A stretch of DNA of 50,232 bases from CAXSEF01 sp050955025 (GCA_050955025.1 JBPBQX010000330.1:1-50232); one strand, 5' to 3'; positions 33,374 through 42,337 are shown, counted from the stretch's first letter. Numbers and translations: made by a program. The notes: a model not told the origin generated them from the sequence alone.

Positions 33374-34015
33374 CTACTGGCTTGCCCAGACGATCCTGTA
33401 CATCCAGGTGATCTCGGCAAGCTCGAAGGTGTATCCGGGGTGATCCGGATTGAGCGATCTCAGCTCAATGCGGCGCGCCGACTGCCGGGCGAGCTGCTTG
33501 GCCATGACCTCGCCGGCGGCAGTGCGCACGACGACCCGGTCGCCACGGCGAATCGGTGACGCTGGCGAAACGATGATGATGTCGCCGTCGCGGAACACCG
33601 GCTCCATGGAGTCGCCGCTGATCTCGAGGGCGTAGGCGTTCGGGTCGCTGATCTCGGGCAGCCCGACCTCGTCCCACCCCCCGCCGACCGGGTAGCCGCC
33701 GTCGTCGAAGAACCCCTCGGCACCGGCCTGGGCCAGGCCAAGCAGCGGAATGACCCGGGTCGCCGGCGCGGCCCTCGGGATGACACGGGCGCCTTTGACC
33801 AGGCTTCCGAAATCCAGGATGTCGGTGTCGGTCGCGTCGAACACCTTCGCGAGGCTTTCGGTTCCGGGCCATCTGGCCTTGCCGTCCGGGGTGCGGCGTT
33901 TCGACGGATTGAATGTCGTGGCGTCCAGGCCTGCCCGGCGTGCCAAGCCGGAGGTCGACAGGCCGCGTTCGGCGGCGAGCGTGTCGAGTGCCCGCCATAT
34001 GTCATCATGATTCAT
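33374..34015 (-). CDS. S24/LexA-type HTH transcriptional repressor
   Basis: A 213-residue phage-repressor-like regulator: an N-terminal helix-turn-helix (LSTSGLARRAGLDATTFNPSKR at residues 19-40) joined to a peptidase S24 domain. The self-cleavage serine is in ISGDSMEPVFRDGDIIIV near residue 135, and the partner lysine is in EVMAKQLARQ near 170. The cleavage-site Ala-Gly in LAQAGAEGF around residue 95 fits RecA-type autocleavage. Alphaproteobacteria often carry one such repressor outside prophages. ATG 34015 has a weak Shine-Dalgarno. Overlapping the start is an ATTGTTCTTG element that recurs at 34221-34240, a likely autoregulatory operator. No other phage genes are seen. Confidence 0.87.
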   Translation of the reverse strand: MNHDDIWRALDTLAAERGLSTSGLARRAGLDATTFNPSKRRTPDGKARWPGTESLAKVFDATDTDILDFGSLVKGARVIPRAAPATRVIPLLGLAQAGAEGFFDDGGYPVGGGWDEVGLPEISDPNAYALEISGDSMEPVFRDGDIIIVSPASPIRRGDRVVVRTAAGEVMAKQLARQSARRIELRSLNPDHPGYTFELAEITWMYRIVWASQ

Positions 34016-34019
34016 GGGA

Positions 34020-34240
34020 TATTGTTCTTGCCAGCCGGTTGCAGAACCCGTTCCGCCCGAAGTCGACATGGCAACATGCAGGCACCCTTGTTTCCATCGG
34101 CGGCCGGGGACAAGCGCAACCTCCGAGCATGGCAAAGGATGATTGCCTTGGCATCACACCGCAATAGGAATGCGGGCAGAAGCAGGGGATCGCCCGGGGG
34201 GAGGACAACGAGACATTGCGTGTTCTTGTATTGTTCTGCC
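34020..34240 (-). promoter_or_regulatory. Candidate autoregulatory operator sites of the S24 repressor
   Basis: The words TATTGTTCTTGCC (34020-34032) and TATTGTTCTGCC (34229-34240), with TGTTCTTG at 34221-34228, recur upstream of the repressor start. They differ by one T. The pattern of repeated half-sites and position fit an operator; no proof. Confidence 0.4.
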
Positions 34241-34331
34241 ATGATCGAACAAGGTCGGTCTCGCGCGTCAGAAAGGCACGAGCGTCGAGTGTCGCATGCC
34301 CGCCGATCAAGGGATGATACGGGTGTCACAG

Positions 34332-34374
34332 CAAGGAATTAAATCCTTGACCCTTCTGCAACCCTGGGTATATC
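34332..34374 (+). promoter_or_regulatory. Sigma-70-like promoter with overlapping palindrome
   Basis: TTGACC at 34347-34352 and TATATC at 34369-34374 with a 16-nt spacer form a strong -35/-10 pair reading toward the small gene at 34459. The palindrome CAAGGA/TCCTTG (34332-34349, 6-nt loop) covers the start of the -35 box, a typical position for a repressor site. Confidence 0.6.
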
Positions 34375-34458
34375 AAATCCTAGGCATGCAACTGTGTGTC
34401 ACTGGATGATACGGGATCACCGGCCATTGCGGCCGACGGCAAGCACAACGGAGCCAGA

Positions 34459-34677
34459 ATGGCGTTCTCATCGTGCAATCTGTCAGTACTTGCCTACGCG
34501 AATGGATTCACGCTCTGGCACTACAGTGCAGGTTCCGAATATCGTGCGATCGTTCTCGACGATCTGTTTTTCGAGGGGGCGCGGGACCTGGTGTCGAATG
34601 GTGACATCGTCATGGTCACTGGCGAGGGTGGCGGCTCGATCGTCTTCATCAAGCCGCTGCCTGCACCGGTGGCCTGA
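34459..34677 (+). CDS. Small hypothetical protein (NGFTLWHY type)
   Basis: A 72-residue protein. The motif YANGFTLWHYS near residues 13-23 is followed by a beta-rich segment with NGDIVMVTG and SIVFIKPL. I recall this pattern in small proteins of Acetobacteraceae and related alphas, but no function is known. ATG 34459 is preceded by GGAGCC; GTG 34396 is in frame but within the promoter region and is rejected. It has its own strong promoter (34347-34374) with an overlapping palindrome. No cofactor, signal or metal site is seen. It lies next to the S24 repressor and may be under its control. Confidence 0.6.
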   Translation: MAFSSCNLSVLAYANGFTLWHYSAGSEYRAIVLDDLFFEGARDLVSNGDIVMVTGEGGGSIVFIKPLPAPVA

Positions 34678-35105
34678 CACCACGCCAGCATCCGGCAGCC
34701 TTGAGGCCGGGGTCGGCCGCTCCTGCCATGCGGTCGCTGAAAGCAGCAGGACCGTTCGCGTATTGTACCAAGCCTGACCTTCCCTGGGCTGCCGTGGCCT
34801 GCATGCAGGACAGCATGCCTGTGTCCTGGGCTGCTGCCGTGTTCGCTGTCGCCAGCATCCGGGTCAGGCCGGGCACGAAGCCCAGGTAACCGCAACGACC
34901 AAGACGGTGTCGCGCACCATTCCGGCGCGCTTCTGCATGTCACAGGCCCGACTCCGACCTTCCCCGCGCAGGCAGTCCTTCCGGCACAGCGACCACGCCT
35001 GCCCCGGCTTGCGCAGGCGTGCACGAGGCGCAAGAATCGGCGCAGGCCTGGGATCGCGGGATCCGCCGGAACCCGTCGCGCCAGGGCACCGGAAGGATCG
35101 CGGGA
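34678..35105. other. Gene-free stretch with a 12-bp palindrome
   Basis: 428 bases with no supported gene. A perfect palindrome CCTGCATGCAGG lies at 34799-34810, and GGACA/TGTCC arms follow at 34809-34827. They could form a hairpin 130 nt after the small gene. No promoter is clear for the next gene. Confidence 0.45.
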
Positions 35106-37376
35106 ATGCGCGCACGCCCAGCAGCCTGTCACCTCGCAGGGCGGCACCTGGCGCTCCCGACGCGCATGCTCGCTTGGATGCTCGCGTCCGCTCCGCTGCT
35201 CGTCCAGCCCGCCCGCGCTGCCGAGCCCTCCGGCTCGTCCGGAGACTGCTTCGACATCCTTGCCGCGACCCGCGACAGCACCCTCGGCGCGCCTCGCCAT
35301 GCCGAGCCCACCCCGGACGGCAGGTCCGTGCTCTACCTCCGGTCCGGCCCGCGCGACACCCGCCAGCACCTCTACCGCCTCGATCCTGTGACCGGAACGG
35401 AAACGGAGCTTGCCGCCCCCGACACCGCCCCGGAGACGTTGTCCGCCGCCGAGAAGGCCCGCCGCGAGCGCGCCCGCATGTCGCTCGCCGGCATCACCGA
35501 TCTCGCGCTGTCCCGCGACGGCGCCACCGCGCTGATCACCCAGGCCGACCGGCTCGTGCGCGTGCTCCCCGCCACCGGCGAGAGCGCTCCGGTCCCGGGC
35601 ACCGGCTGGATCGCGCCACGCCTGTCGCCCGACGGCCGCCACGTCGCCGCGGTGCGCGACAACGACCTGCACGTCGTCGACCTCGCCACGGGGGAGGACC
35701 GGCAGATCACCAGCGGCGGCGGCGACACGCTGAGCCACGGCCTCGCCGAGTTCGCAGCCGCCGAGGAGCTGGACCGTGCCGACGGCGCCTGGTGGTCCCC
35801 GGACGGCGCCACCCTGCTCTACGAGGAGTCCGATACCGCCGCGGTGGAGCAGCACTTCATCGCCGATCCCGAGCACCCGGCCGCGCCGCCCGCCGCCTTC
35901 CGCTATCCCCGGGCCGGCACCGCGAACGCCCGCGTGCGCCTCGGCCTCGTGGCGCAGGGCGGCGGCGACACGCGCTGGGTCGACTGGGACGGCGACGCCT
36001 GGCCCTACCTCGCCCGCGTCACCTGGACCGAAGGCCACCTCTGCCTCGTGGTGCTGAACCGCACGCAGACCGAGGAGCGCGTGCTCGCGGTAGACCCCGC
36101 GACCGGCCACGCCACGGCGCTGCTGTCCGAGAGCGACCCCGCCTGGCTCGACATCGATCCCTTGCCCCGTCAGGACGGGCGGGCGCTGCCGCTGTGGCTG
36201 CCCGACGGCTCCGGCTTCCTGTGGGCCGCGGAGCGCGACGGCACCTGGCGCCTGGAGCTGCGCCACGCCGACGGCAGCCCGGACCGCGTGCTGGCTCCCG
36301 GGCTGGCGTTCCTCGCCGTGGCCGACCTCGACGCCGCCGCCGGCACCGTCACGATCGCGGCGGCCACTGCCGATCGCCTCGGCACCACGCTGCAGCGCAT
36401 GGCGCTCGCCACCGGCGAGGCGGTGCCGGTCGCGGCAGAGCCCGGCCTGCACGACGCGCGCTTCGCCGAGGGCGGGCACGCCGTGTTCGTGGACCGCTTC
36501 GCCGGCGCGGACGGCAGCGCCGCCACGCTGGTGCGCGCCGCGGACGGCCGCGTGCTCGCCACCGTGCCGAGCCGCGCGGAGCCGCCGCCCGCCCTGCCCG
36601 CCCCGGAGTTCACCACCGCCGGCCCGCTGGCGCTCGACGCCGTGATCCTGCGCCCGGCCTGGGCAGCCACGGCGGCGCCCGGACAACGCTTCCCCGTGGT
36701 GCTTTCGGTCTATGCCGGCCCCACGGTGAAGATGGTCGAGCGCGCACCCCGGCGCTATCTCGACGACCAGTGCCTTGCAGACCAGGGTTTCGTGGTGGTC
36801 AGTCTCGACGGCCACGGCACCCCGGGGCGCGGCCGCGACTGGGAGCGCGCCACGCGCGGCAATCTCATCGACCTGCCGCTTGCCGACCAGGTCGACGGCC
36901 TGCGGGCGCTGGGCGCGCGATACCCCGAGATGGACCTTTCGCGCACAGGCGTCACCGGCTGGTCGTTCGGCGGCTACTTCACCGCGATGGCCACGATCCG
37001 CCGCCCCGACGTGTTCGCCGTCGGCGTCGCCGGCGCGCCGGTGGTGGACTTCGCCGACTACGACACCGCCTACACCGAGCGCTACCTCGGCACACCCGCG
37101 GCCGACCCGGACGGCTACCGTGCCTCCAACGTGCTGACCTACGCGGCGGCGCTGCAGCGTCCGCTGCTGCTCATGCACGGCCTGACCGACGACAACGTGT
37201 ACTTCGAGAACACCGTGAAGCTGACGCAGGCGCTGATCGCCGCCGGCCGACCCTACGACCTGCTGCTGCTGCCAGGCACCCACATGCTGCCCGACCCGAG
37301 GCTTCGCGCCGCCGTCGCCAGGACGCGTGCGCGTTTCCTGGCCGGCGTGCTGCATCCCGAAGCCCCCCCGCGCTGA
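35106..37376 (+). CDS. Dipeptidyl-peptidase IV-type S9 peptidase, secreted
   Basis: A 756-residue peptidase that removes Xaa-Pro dipeptides from peptide N-termini. A long signal peptide (hydrophobic MLAWMLASAPLLVQPARA, cleavage near residue 39) sends it to the periplasm. The N-terminal part is a DPP-IV-type beta-propeller with the double-Glu region AAEELDRADGAWWSPDG near 220-236 (the Glu pair that binds the substrate amino group) and blocks such as YRYPRAGT (here FRYPRAGT). The hydrolase part has catalytic Ser in GWSFGGYFTAM, Asp in GLTDDNVYF and His in PGTHML. ATG 35106 follows GGAAGGATC. The frame is open from 35019 without a stronger start. It stands alone on the plus strand. Confidence 0.9.
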   Translation: MRARPAACHLAGRHLALPTRMLAWMLASAPLLVQPARAAEPSGSSGDCFDILAATRDSTLGAPRHAEPTPDGRSVLYLRSGPRDTRQHLYRLDPVTGTETELAAPDTAPETLSAAEKARRERARMSLAGITDLALSRDGATALITQADRLVRVLPATGESAPVPGTGWIAPRLSPDGRHVAAVRDNDLHVVDLATGEDRQITSGGGDTLSHGLAEFAAAEELDRADGAWWSPDGATLLYEESDTAAVEQHFIADPEHPAAPPAAFRYPRAGTANARVRLGLVAQGGGDTRWVDWDGDAWPYLARVTWTEGHLCLVVLNRTQTEERVLAVDPATGHATALLSESDPAWLDIDPLPRQDGRALPLWLPDGSGFLWAAERDGTWRLELRHADGSPDRVLAPGLAFLAVADLDAAAGTVTIAAATADRLGTTLQRMALATGEAVPVAAEPGLHDARFAEGGHAVFVDRFAGADGSAATLVRAADGRVLATVPSRAEPPPALPAPEFTTAGPLALDAVILRPAWAATAAPGQRFPVVLSVYAGPTVKMVERAPRRYLDDQCLADQGFVVVSLDGHGTPGRGRDWERATRGNLIDLPLADQVDGLRALGARYPEMDLSRTGVTGWSFGGYFTAMATIRRPDVFAVGVAGAPVVDFADYDTAYTERYLGTPAADPDGYRASNVLTYAAALQRPLLLMHGLTDDNVYFENTVKLTQALIAAGRPYDLLLLPGTHMLPDPRLRAAVARTRARFLAGVLHPEAPPR

Positions 37377-37500
37377 GGCGGAAGCACGCCGTGCGGATGC
37401 GTGTTTCCGCAGCCTGCGCGGTGATGCAGCTCGCCGGCCTTTCCGCTTCGTTCAGGAAGCTTCCGTATCCTGGGAAGGCCTCAGAACGAGACGCCTTGCC

Positions 37501-38238
37501 ATGCCCCGGTCCCAGGACGGTTTCACCCTCATCGAGGTCATGGCGGCCAGCGCGGTGCTGTCCGCGGTCGTGCTGTGCTCCGTGCGCAGCTGGGCCGTCG
37601 TCGACCAGATGTCGCTGGACCTGCAGCTGCGCCAGAAGGCCGTGTTCGCGCTGAACGGCGAGGCCGAGCGCCTCACCAAGCTCTACACCGCCGGCGGCTT
37701 CAGCGGCCCCGGAGCAAAGGTGAGCGGACCCGCCACCCTGCAGACCGTGTCGGGGCCGTCCTACGTCGCGATCACCGGCATCACCGGCTCCTCGACCCGC
37801 CTGGTCTACGCCACCACGACCACCGGGCCGACCTTCGCCACCGGGAGCGTCTCCGATTTCGCGTCCCCGACGTCGAGCGACGGTGCGCTATGGGTCTACG
37901 GGACCGGAACGACCATGCAGGATTTCGTCTGGCTCGACCGCCCCCGCAGCATCATGGCCCGGCTGAGCTGGGTGTCCTGCCCGGTGAGCGCCAGTTCGGG
38001 CTCCGTCAGCAACACGGCCGCCGTCTGCTGGGGCAGCACGGCCTCGCACCCGATGGCCGGCCTCTGCTATGCCTACGACGGCAGCGTCGGCGGCACGTCC
38101 TGCTCACTGGTCACCCTGATCCTCGACTATCCGTTCCGGCTCTCCAACAACGTGCCCGTGGCGGAGTCCCAGCTTGCCGGCAGCCATCTCACCCCCACCA
38201 CGCTGACCCTGGGAACAATCGTGGGGCGTCGCCTGTGA
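37501..38238 (+). CDS. Prepilin-type (type IV pilin/pseudopilin) protein
   Basis: A 245-residue protein with a short basic leader and the classical prepilin site: DGFTLIEVMAASAVLS, cleaved by prepilin peptidase between Gly7 and Phe8, with Glu at position 5 of the mature chain. Behind the first hydrophobic helix is a Ser/Thr/Gly-rich body (SGPSYVAITGIT, VYATTTTGPTF) with four cysteines (SCP, VCWG, LCYAY, SCSL), perhaps two disulfides. The length fits a GspH/PilV-like minor pilin. ATG 37501 is the correct start by the prepilin leader. The next gene (38417) has another N-terminal hydrophobic helix of pilus type, so the two probably work together in a secretion or pilus machine whose other genes are elsewhere. 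Confidence 0.85.
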   Translation: MPRSQDGFTLIEVMAASAVLSAVVLCSVRSWAVVDQMSLDLQLRQKAVFALNGEAERLTKLYTAGGFSGPGAKVSGPATLQTVSGPSYVAITGITGSSTRLVYATTTTGPTFATGSVSDFASPTSSDGALWVYGTGTTMQDFVWLDRPRSIMARLSWVSCPVSASSGSVSNTAAVCWGSTASHPMAGLCYAYDGSVGGTSCSLVTLILDYPFRLSNNVPVAESQLAGSHLTPTTLTLGTIVGRRL

Positions 38239-38416
38239 CGCGTACCCCCGCCGGGCCCTTCCGACGCCGCGGGTGCCGGGCGGCAGCGACCGATTCGTGA
38301 CGACCCGGCAACGGTCATGGCGGACTTTCCCCATGTCCGCTCCGTCCCGATGGCCCGGCCGCAGCCGTGGCCGAAGCCTGGCGCATTCCGTTCAATCCTG
38401 GCGTGGAGACCGGCCC

Positions 38417-39004
38417 GTGACGCCGCCCATCGACGACGAGCCCGAACGCGGCGCCGCCATGCTGATCGCGATGGTGTTCGGCAGCCTCGCCGCGCTGATG
38501 ATCCTCGTGCTCATCGGCCGCGTCGTCACCGAGCAGCGCGCCGTGGCCAGGAGCCTGGCCGAGACACGCGCCTACTGGGCGGCACAAGGGATCAGCAACT
38601 ACGTCCTGAGCCGCACCATGCAGATGGGCAACTGCGGCGCTGCTGGTAATTGCGGCAACGCCTCCATCCTGGCTCTTCAGCAAGGCTATGCGGCCGAGAT
38701 CGCGGACCTGCAGACCTGGCAATATCCCGACGTGAGCGCCGCCTACCAGTTCAAGCTGGCCTCAACGGTGTCGAGGGATGCAGTGGCGAACGCGCAGGAG
38801 ATGCTGATCCGCACCACCTTCGCGCCCCCTGCGCTCGCCAAGGGCATCGCGGTGCCCGAGGCGCTGACCTCCATGGCCAGCATTCGCCCGCTTGAGTTCC
38901 GCTACTGCCTGGTCGCGACCTCGACATCCCCTTGCGCGTCGGGTCTGACGAAGACCCTGCCCGGCATCCAGCTCGTCACAAGCGTGCACCGGCCGATGAA
39001 CTGA
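38417..39004 (+). CDS. PilX-like pilus assembly protein
   Basis: A 195-residue protein. After PPIDDEPERGAAMLIAMVFGSLAALMILVLIGR (a hydrophobic helix preceded by an ERGAA turn) comes TRAYWAAQGISNYVLSR, matching the N-terminus of PilX-family minor pilin proteins, which have a Gly-Ala site and AYWAAEAG-like sequence. The rest has cysteines at NCGAAGNCGN and at YCLV/PCAS. GTG 38417 has GGAG at 38405-38408 and gives the cleanest start; the frame is open further up (ATG 38333). The gap to the prepilin gene is 178 nt. No prepilin cleavage site of the G-F-T-L-x-E type is present. Confidence 0.7.
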   Translation: MTPPIDDEPERGAAMLIAMVFGSLAALMILVLIGRVVTEQRAVARSLAETRAYWAAQGISNYVLSRTMQMGNCGAAGNCGNASILALQQGYAAEIADLQTWQYPDVSAAYQFKLASTVSRDAVANAQEMLIRTTFAPPALAKGIAVPEALTSMASIRPLEFRYCLVATSTSPCASGLTKTLPGIQLVTSVHRPMN

Positions 39005-39292
39005 GGCCTGCCATCCCCAAGGACACGCCGGGCGGCAAGGTGGCGTCGGCGATGCGGACGCCAGCGCGGCCTGAATCGACCAGGGCGTGCCACGGTGCCG
39101 GGGCATGGTGCCGCGTTCGTGTCCGGCGCCGACCCGCGGCACCCGGCTGCCGCCATGGCGCTGCGACGGCAAGCGGCGGTATTGGACACCGGGGCACACG
39201 GGCGGGCGGGACGAACCTGCCCGGCAAAACCCTTCCGCCGCCCGGGATGCCGGGCCGCCGAAGCCGTCACACCGCACGCAGGAGACGCCAGA

Positions 39293-41020
39293 ATGGCGAA
39301 GCAGTCCGTGGCCGACATGATCGCCGACACGCTGCACGGGATCGGCGTGCGCCGCATCTACGGGCTGGTGGGCGACTCGCTGAACGGCCTGACCGACGCC
39401 CTGCGCCGCAAGGGCACCATCGAGTGGATCCATGTCCGCCACGAGGAGACCGCCGCCTTTGCCGCCGGCGCGGAGGCCCACCTGACCGGCGAGCTGGCGG
39501 TGTGCGCCGGCAGCTGCGGGCCCGGCAACCTGCACCTGATCAACGGGCTGTACGACTGCCACCGCAGCCGGGTGCCGGTGCTCGCCATCGCCGCCCACAT
39601 CCCCACCGACGAGATCGGCAGCGGCTACTTCCAGGAGACCGACCCCCGCGCCGTGTTCGCCGAATGCAGCCACTACGTCGGCCCGGTCGCCACCGTGTCG
39701 CAGGTCGGGCGCACCCTCGACATCGCCATACGCGAGGCCATCGGCAAGCGCGGCGTCGCCGTGGTGGTGATCCCCGGCGACGTGGCGCTGGAGCAGGTCG
39801 AGACCCCGGCGCCGTCGCGCTGGATCAAGCCGTCGGCGCCTGTGGTCTCGCCCGCCGCGGGCGACGTCGACGCGCTGGCAGCGCTGCTCGACGGTGCGCG
39901 CCGGGTCACGATGCTGTGCGGCGCCGGTTGCGCGGGCGCGCACGACGAGGTCGTGGCCCTGGCCGCCCGGCTGAAGGCGCCGGTGGTGCATGCCCTGCGC
40001 GGCAAGGAGTTCGTCGAGTACGACAATCCCTACGACGTCGGCCTGACCGGGCTGATCGGCTTCTCGTCCGGCTACCACGCGATGAAGGACTGCGACACCC
40101 TGCTCATGCTGGGCACCGACTTTCCCTACCGGCAGTTCTTCCCCGAGAACGCCAAGGTCGCGCAGGTCGACCTGCGGCCGGAACAGATCGGCCGGCGCTG
40201 CAGGGTCGACGTGGGCGTGGTGGGCGAGGTCCGACCGACGATCGAGGCCCTGCTGCCGCGGCTCGCGGAGCGTACCGAGCGCGGCTTCCTCGACAAGGCG
40301 CTGGCGCACTACCGCGAGACCCGCAAGGGCCTCGACGAGCTGGCGGTGGGCAGGCCGGGCCGCAGGCCGATCCACCCGCAGTATCTGGCGCGGATGATCG
40401 ACGAGCTGGCGGCCGACGACGCGATCTTCACCTGTGACGTCGGCACCCCCGTGGTGTGGGCCGCGCGCTACCTGACGATGAACGGGCGGCGCCGGCTGCT
40501 GGGCTCGTTCTGGCACGGCTCGATGGCCAACGCCCTGCCACAGGCGATCGGCGCGCAGGCCGCCTTTCCCGGCCGCCAGGTGATCTCGCTGTCCGGCGAC
40601 GGCGGGTTCGCCATGCTGATGGGCGACCTCCTCACCCTCGGGCAGCTCGCGCTTCCGGCCAAGGTCGTCATCGTCAACAACGGCACCCTCGGCTTCGTGG
40701 AGCTGGAGATGAAGGCCGGCGGCTTCCTGGACGCGGGGACGGAGCTGAAGAACCCCGACTTCGCCGCGACCGCGCGCTCGGCCGGCATCCTGGGCCTGCG
40801 CGTGGAGGACCCGGCGGAGCTGCGCGACGCGCTGGCGCAGGCCTTCGCGCACGACGGCCCCGCCGTGGTCGACGTGGTCACCAACCGCATGGAGCTGACC
40901 TTGCCGCCCAAGACCACGGTGGAGCAGGCCAAGGGATTCGGCGTCTATCTCGCCAAGGCGGTTATCAGCGGCCGCGGCGACGAGGTGATCGAGCTGGCAC
41001 GCACCAACCTGTTCCGCTGA
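39293..41020 (+). CDS. poxB: Pyruvate dehydrogenase (quinone)/pyruvate oxidase-like ThDP enzyme PoxB
   Basis: A 575-residue ThDP- and FAD-dependent enzyme. In PoxB, pyruvate is oxidised to acetate and CO2 and electrons pass to ubiquinone at the membrane. Features: the N-terminal ThDP (PYR) domain with RIYGLVGDSLNGL and catalytic Glu in VRHEETAAFAAGAEA near residue 50, the FAD-binding middle domain, and the C-terminal PP domain with the metal motif GDGGFAMLMG ... NNGTLGFVELE (GDG-x26-NN type). The C-terminus, GFGVYLAKAVISGRGDEVIELARTNLFR, is the alpha-peptide region of PoxB. ATG 39293 follows CAGGAGA. Acetobacteraceae often carry this kind of periplasm-facing overflow metabolism. Related acetolactate synthase is excluded by the C-terminus. 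Confidence 0.9.
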   Translation: MAKQSVADMIADTLHGIGVRRIYGLVGDSLNGLTDALRRKGTIEWIHVRHEETAAFAAGAEAHLTGELAVCAGSCGPGNLHLINGLYDCHRSRVPVLAIAAHIPTDEIGSGYFQETDPRAVFAECSHYVGPVATVSQVGRTLDIAIREAIGKRGVAVVVIPGDVALEQVETPAPSRWIKPSAPVVSPAAGDVDALAALLDGARRVTMLCGAGCAGAHDEVVALAARLKAPVVHALRGKEFVEYDNPYDVGLTGLIGFSSGYHAMKDCDTLLMLGTDFPYRQFFPENAKVAQVDLRPEQIGRRCRVDVGVVGEVRPTIEALLPRLAERTERGFLDKALAHYRETRKGLDELAVGRPGRRPIHPQYLARMIDELAADDAIFTCDVGTPVVWAARYLTMNGRRRLLGSFWHGSMANALPQAIGAQAAFPGRQVISLSGDGGFAMLMGDLLTLGQLALPAKVVIVNNGTLGFVELEMKAGGFLDAGTELKNPDFAATARSAGILGLRVEDPAELRDALAQAFAHDGPAVVDVVTNRMELTLPPKTTVEQAKGFGVYLAKAVISGRGDEVIELARTNLFR

Positions 41021-41104
41021 GCGGTCAGGCGCAGACAACCACGCACCCGTCTCCCGGGGGCACAGCCACCCGGGGTCGAGTGGCGTGCCCCACGTGAACG
41101 GGCG

Positions 41105-41914
41105 CTAGCGCAGTGTGAAGCTGATCGGCACCGACACCGTGTAGCGCGTGCCCGGGATCTCCGGAGGCAGCTCCGGCAGCGGCTCGGCACGGTGCACGGT
41201 CTGCATGGCGGCCTCGTCGAGCGAGGGCAGGCCGGAACTGCGCACGACCTGCACGGACAACACGTGGCCGGCGCGGTCCATGGCGAAGCTGACCAGCACC
41301 GTGCCGGTGTCGCCGCGCGTCCTGGCGTCGTCCGGGTAGGCGCGGGCGCGGCGCAGACGCGCGACCAGCTGGCCCTGCCAGGTGGGAATGGCGTTCGGAC
41401 GGGCCGGAGCCGCTGCAGCCGCGGCCAGGGCGGACACGGCTGCAGGTGACGGCTGTGGCGACGCCTTGACGTCCTGGACAGGCTCCGGGGCGGAAGCCGC
41501 AGGGCGTGCGACGGCCCTGGGCATGGGGCGGGACGGGGCGGGGCGCCGGGGCGAAGGCAGGCGGTGCGGCGGAGGCGGCGACACTTGCGCCGCCGTCTGC
41601 GGCACGCGAGGCAGGGATGGCAGATCCGGCAGCGCGGGCGGATCCTGCATCTCCGGCGGAGCCTGGAGTGGCACGGGCGGCGTCGGCGCGGACGCCGATG
41701 CGGCAGGCGCGGGTGGCACGTCGATCAGCAGCACCGGCGGCGTCGACGGCTCGACAAGGTCGTGCGTCGACGTGCTGGCCAGGAGCAGCAGGAGGCCGGC
41801 ATGCAGGCCCAGCACCAGGGCGGCGCAGAACGCCCAGCGCCAGCCGATCCACGCCGTCCCGAACCCGGCGCCGGGCCGCGGCAGCGTCGCGGTCCCGGAC
41901 GGCACGGCACTCAC
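41105..41914 (-). CDS. tonB: TonB energy-transduction protein
   Basis: A 269-residue TonB. It has an N-terminal membrane helix (WAFCAALVLGLHAGLLLLL, residues 27-45), a long Pro-rich periplasmic spacer, and the C-terminal domain with NAIPTWQGQLVARLRRARAYPDDARTRGDTGTVLVSFAMDRAGHVL. It ends YTVSVPISFTLR. TonB spans the periplasm and delivers ExbBD energy to outer-membrane receptors. It has GTG as start, overlapping the exbD TGA (GTGA), so translation is coupled. Order exbB-exbD-tonB on the minus strand; the likely promoter lies upstream of exbB, with a Fur-like site. Confidence 0.93.
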   Translation of the reverse strand: MSAVPSGTATLPRPGAGFGTAWIGWRWAFCAALVLGLHAGLLLLLASTSTHDLVEPSTPPVLLIDVPPAPAASASAPTPPVPLQAPPEMQDPPALPDLPSLPRVPQTAAQVSPPPPHRLPSPRRPAPSRPMPRAVARPAASAPEPVQDVKASPQPSPAAVSALAAAAAAPARPNAIPTWQGQLVARLRRARAYPDDARTRGDTGTVLVSFAMDRAGHVLSVQVVRSSGLPSLDEAAMQTVHRAEPLPELPPEIPGTRYTVSVPISFTLR

Positions 41915-42333
41915 CGCGTCGGGCTCGCGTCCAGGCCGACGAGACCGACCTTGAGGTAGCCTGCCCCGCGCAGGGTGTTCATCAGCGCTATCAGCCGCTC
42001 GTACTCGACATGGGAATCCGCGCGCAGGAACACGCGCTGGTCCCGGTCGCCGCCGCTGGCGCCGTCGAGGGCGGGGCCGAGCGCGGCGGGGTCGATGCTG
42101 TCCGCGCCGAGCCAGACGCTGCCGTCCAGGCGCAGCGTGATGGTGAGCGGGTGGTCCGGGCGTGGCTGCGGCTGGGCGGTGGCGGCCGGCAGGTCCACGC
42201 CGACGTCCACCGTGGCCAGGGGGGCGGCCACCATGAACACGATCATGAGCACCAGCATCACGTCGATGAACGGGGTGACGTTGATCTCGTGCAGCTCGGA
42301 CGGCTCGTCGCCCTCGTCGAGGCGGAACGACAC
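41911..42333 (-). CDS. exbD: ExbD biopolymer transport protein
   Basis: A 140-residue ExbD. A short cytoplasmic head is followed by the single membrane helix with the conserved proton-carrying Asp: INVTPFIDVMLVLMIVFMVAAPL, then PLATVDVGVDLPAA and the periplasmic domain (VFLRADSHVEYERLIALMNTLRGAGYLKVGLVG). It has a GTG start, 4 nt after the exbB stop. The 3' end overlaps tonB. It forms the proton channel with ExbB. Confidence 0.94.
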   Translation of the reverse strand: MSFRLDEGDEPSELHEINVTPFIDVMLVLMIVFMVAAPLATVDVGVDLPAATAQPQPRPDHPLTITLRLDGSVWLGADSIDPAALGPALDGASGGDRDQRVFLRADSHVEYERLIALMNTLRGAGYLKVGLVGLDASPTR

Positions 42334-42337
42334 CGGG

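Larger units (their letters stand above)
34016..34458. other. Regulatory stretch between repressor and 72-residue orphan
   Basis: 443 bases, no gene. Besides the repressor sites and the promoter described separately, it holds no recognised element. Confidence 0.55.
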
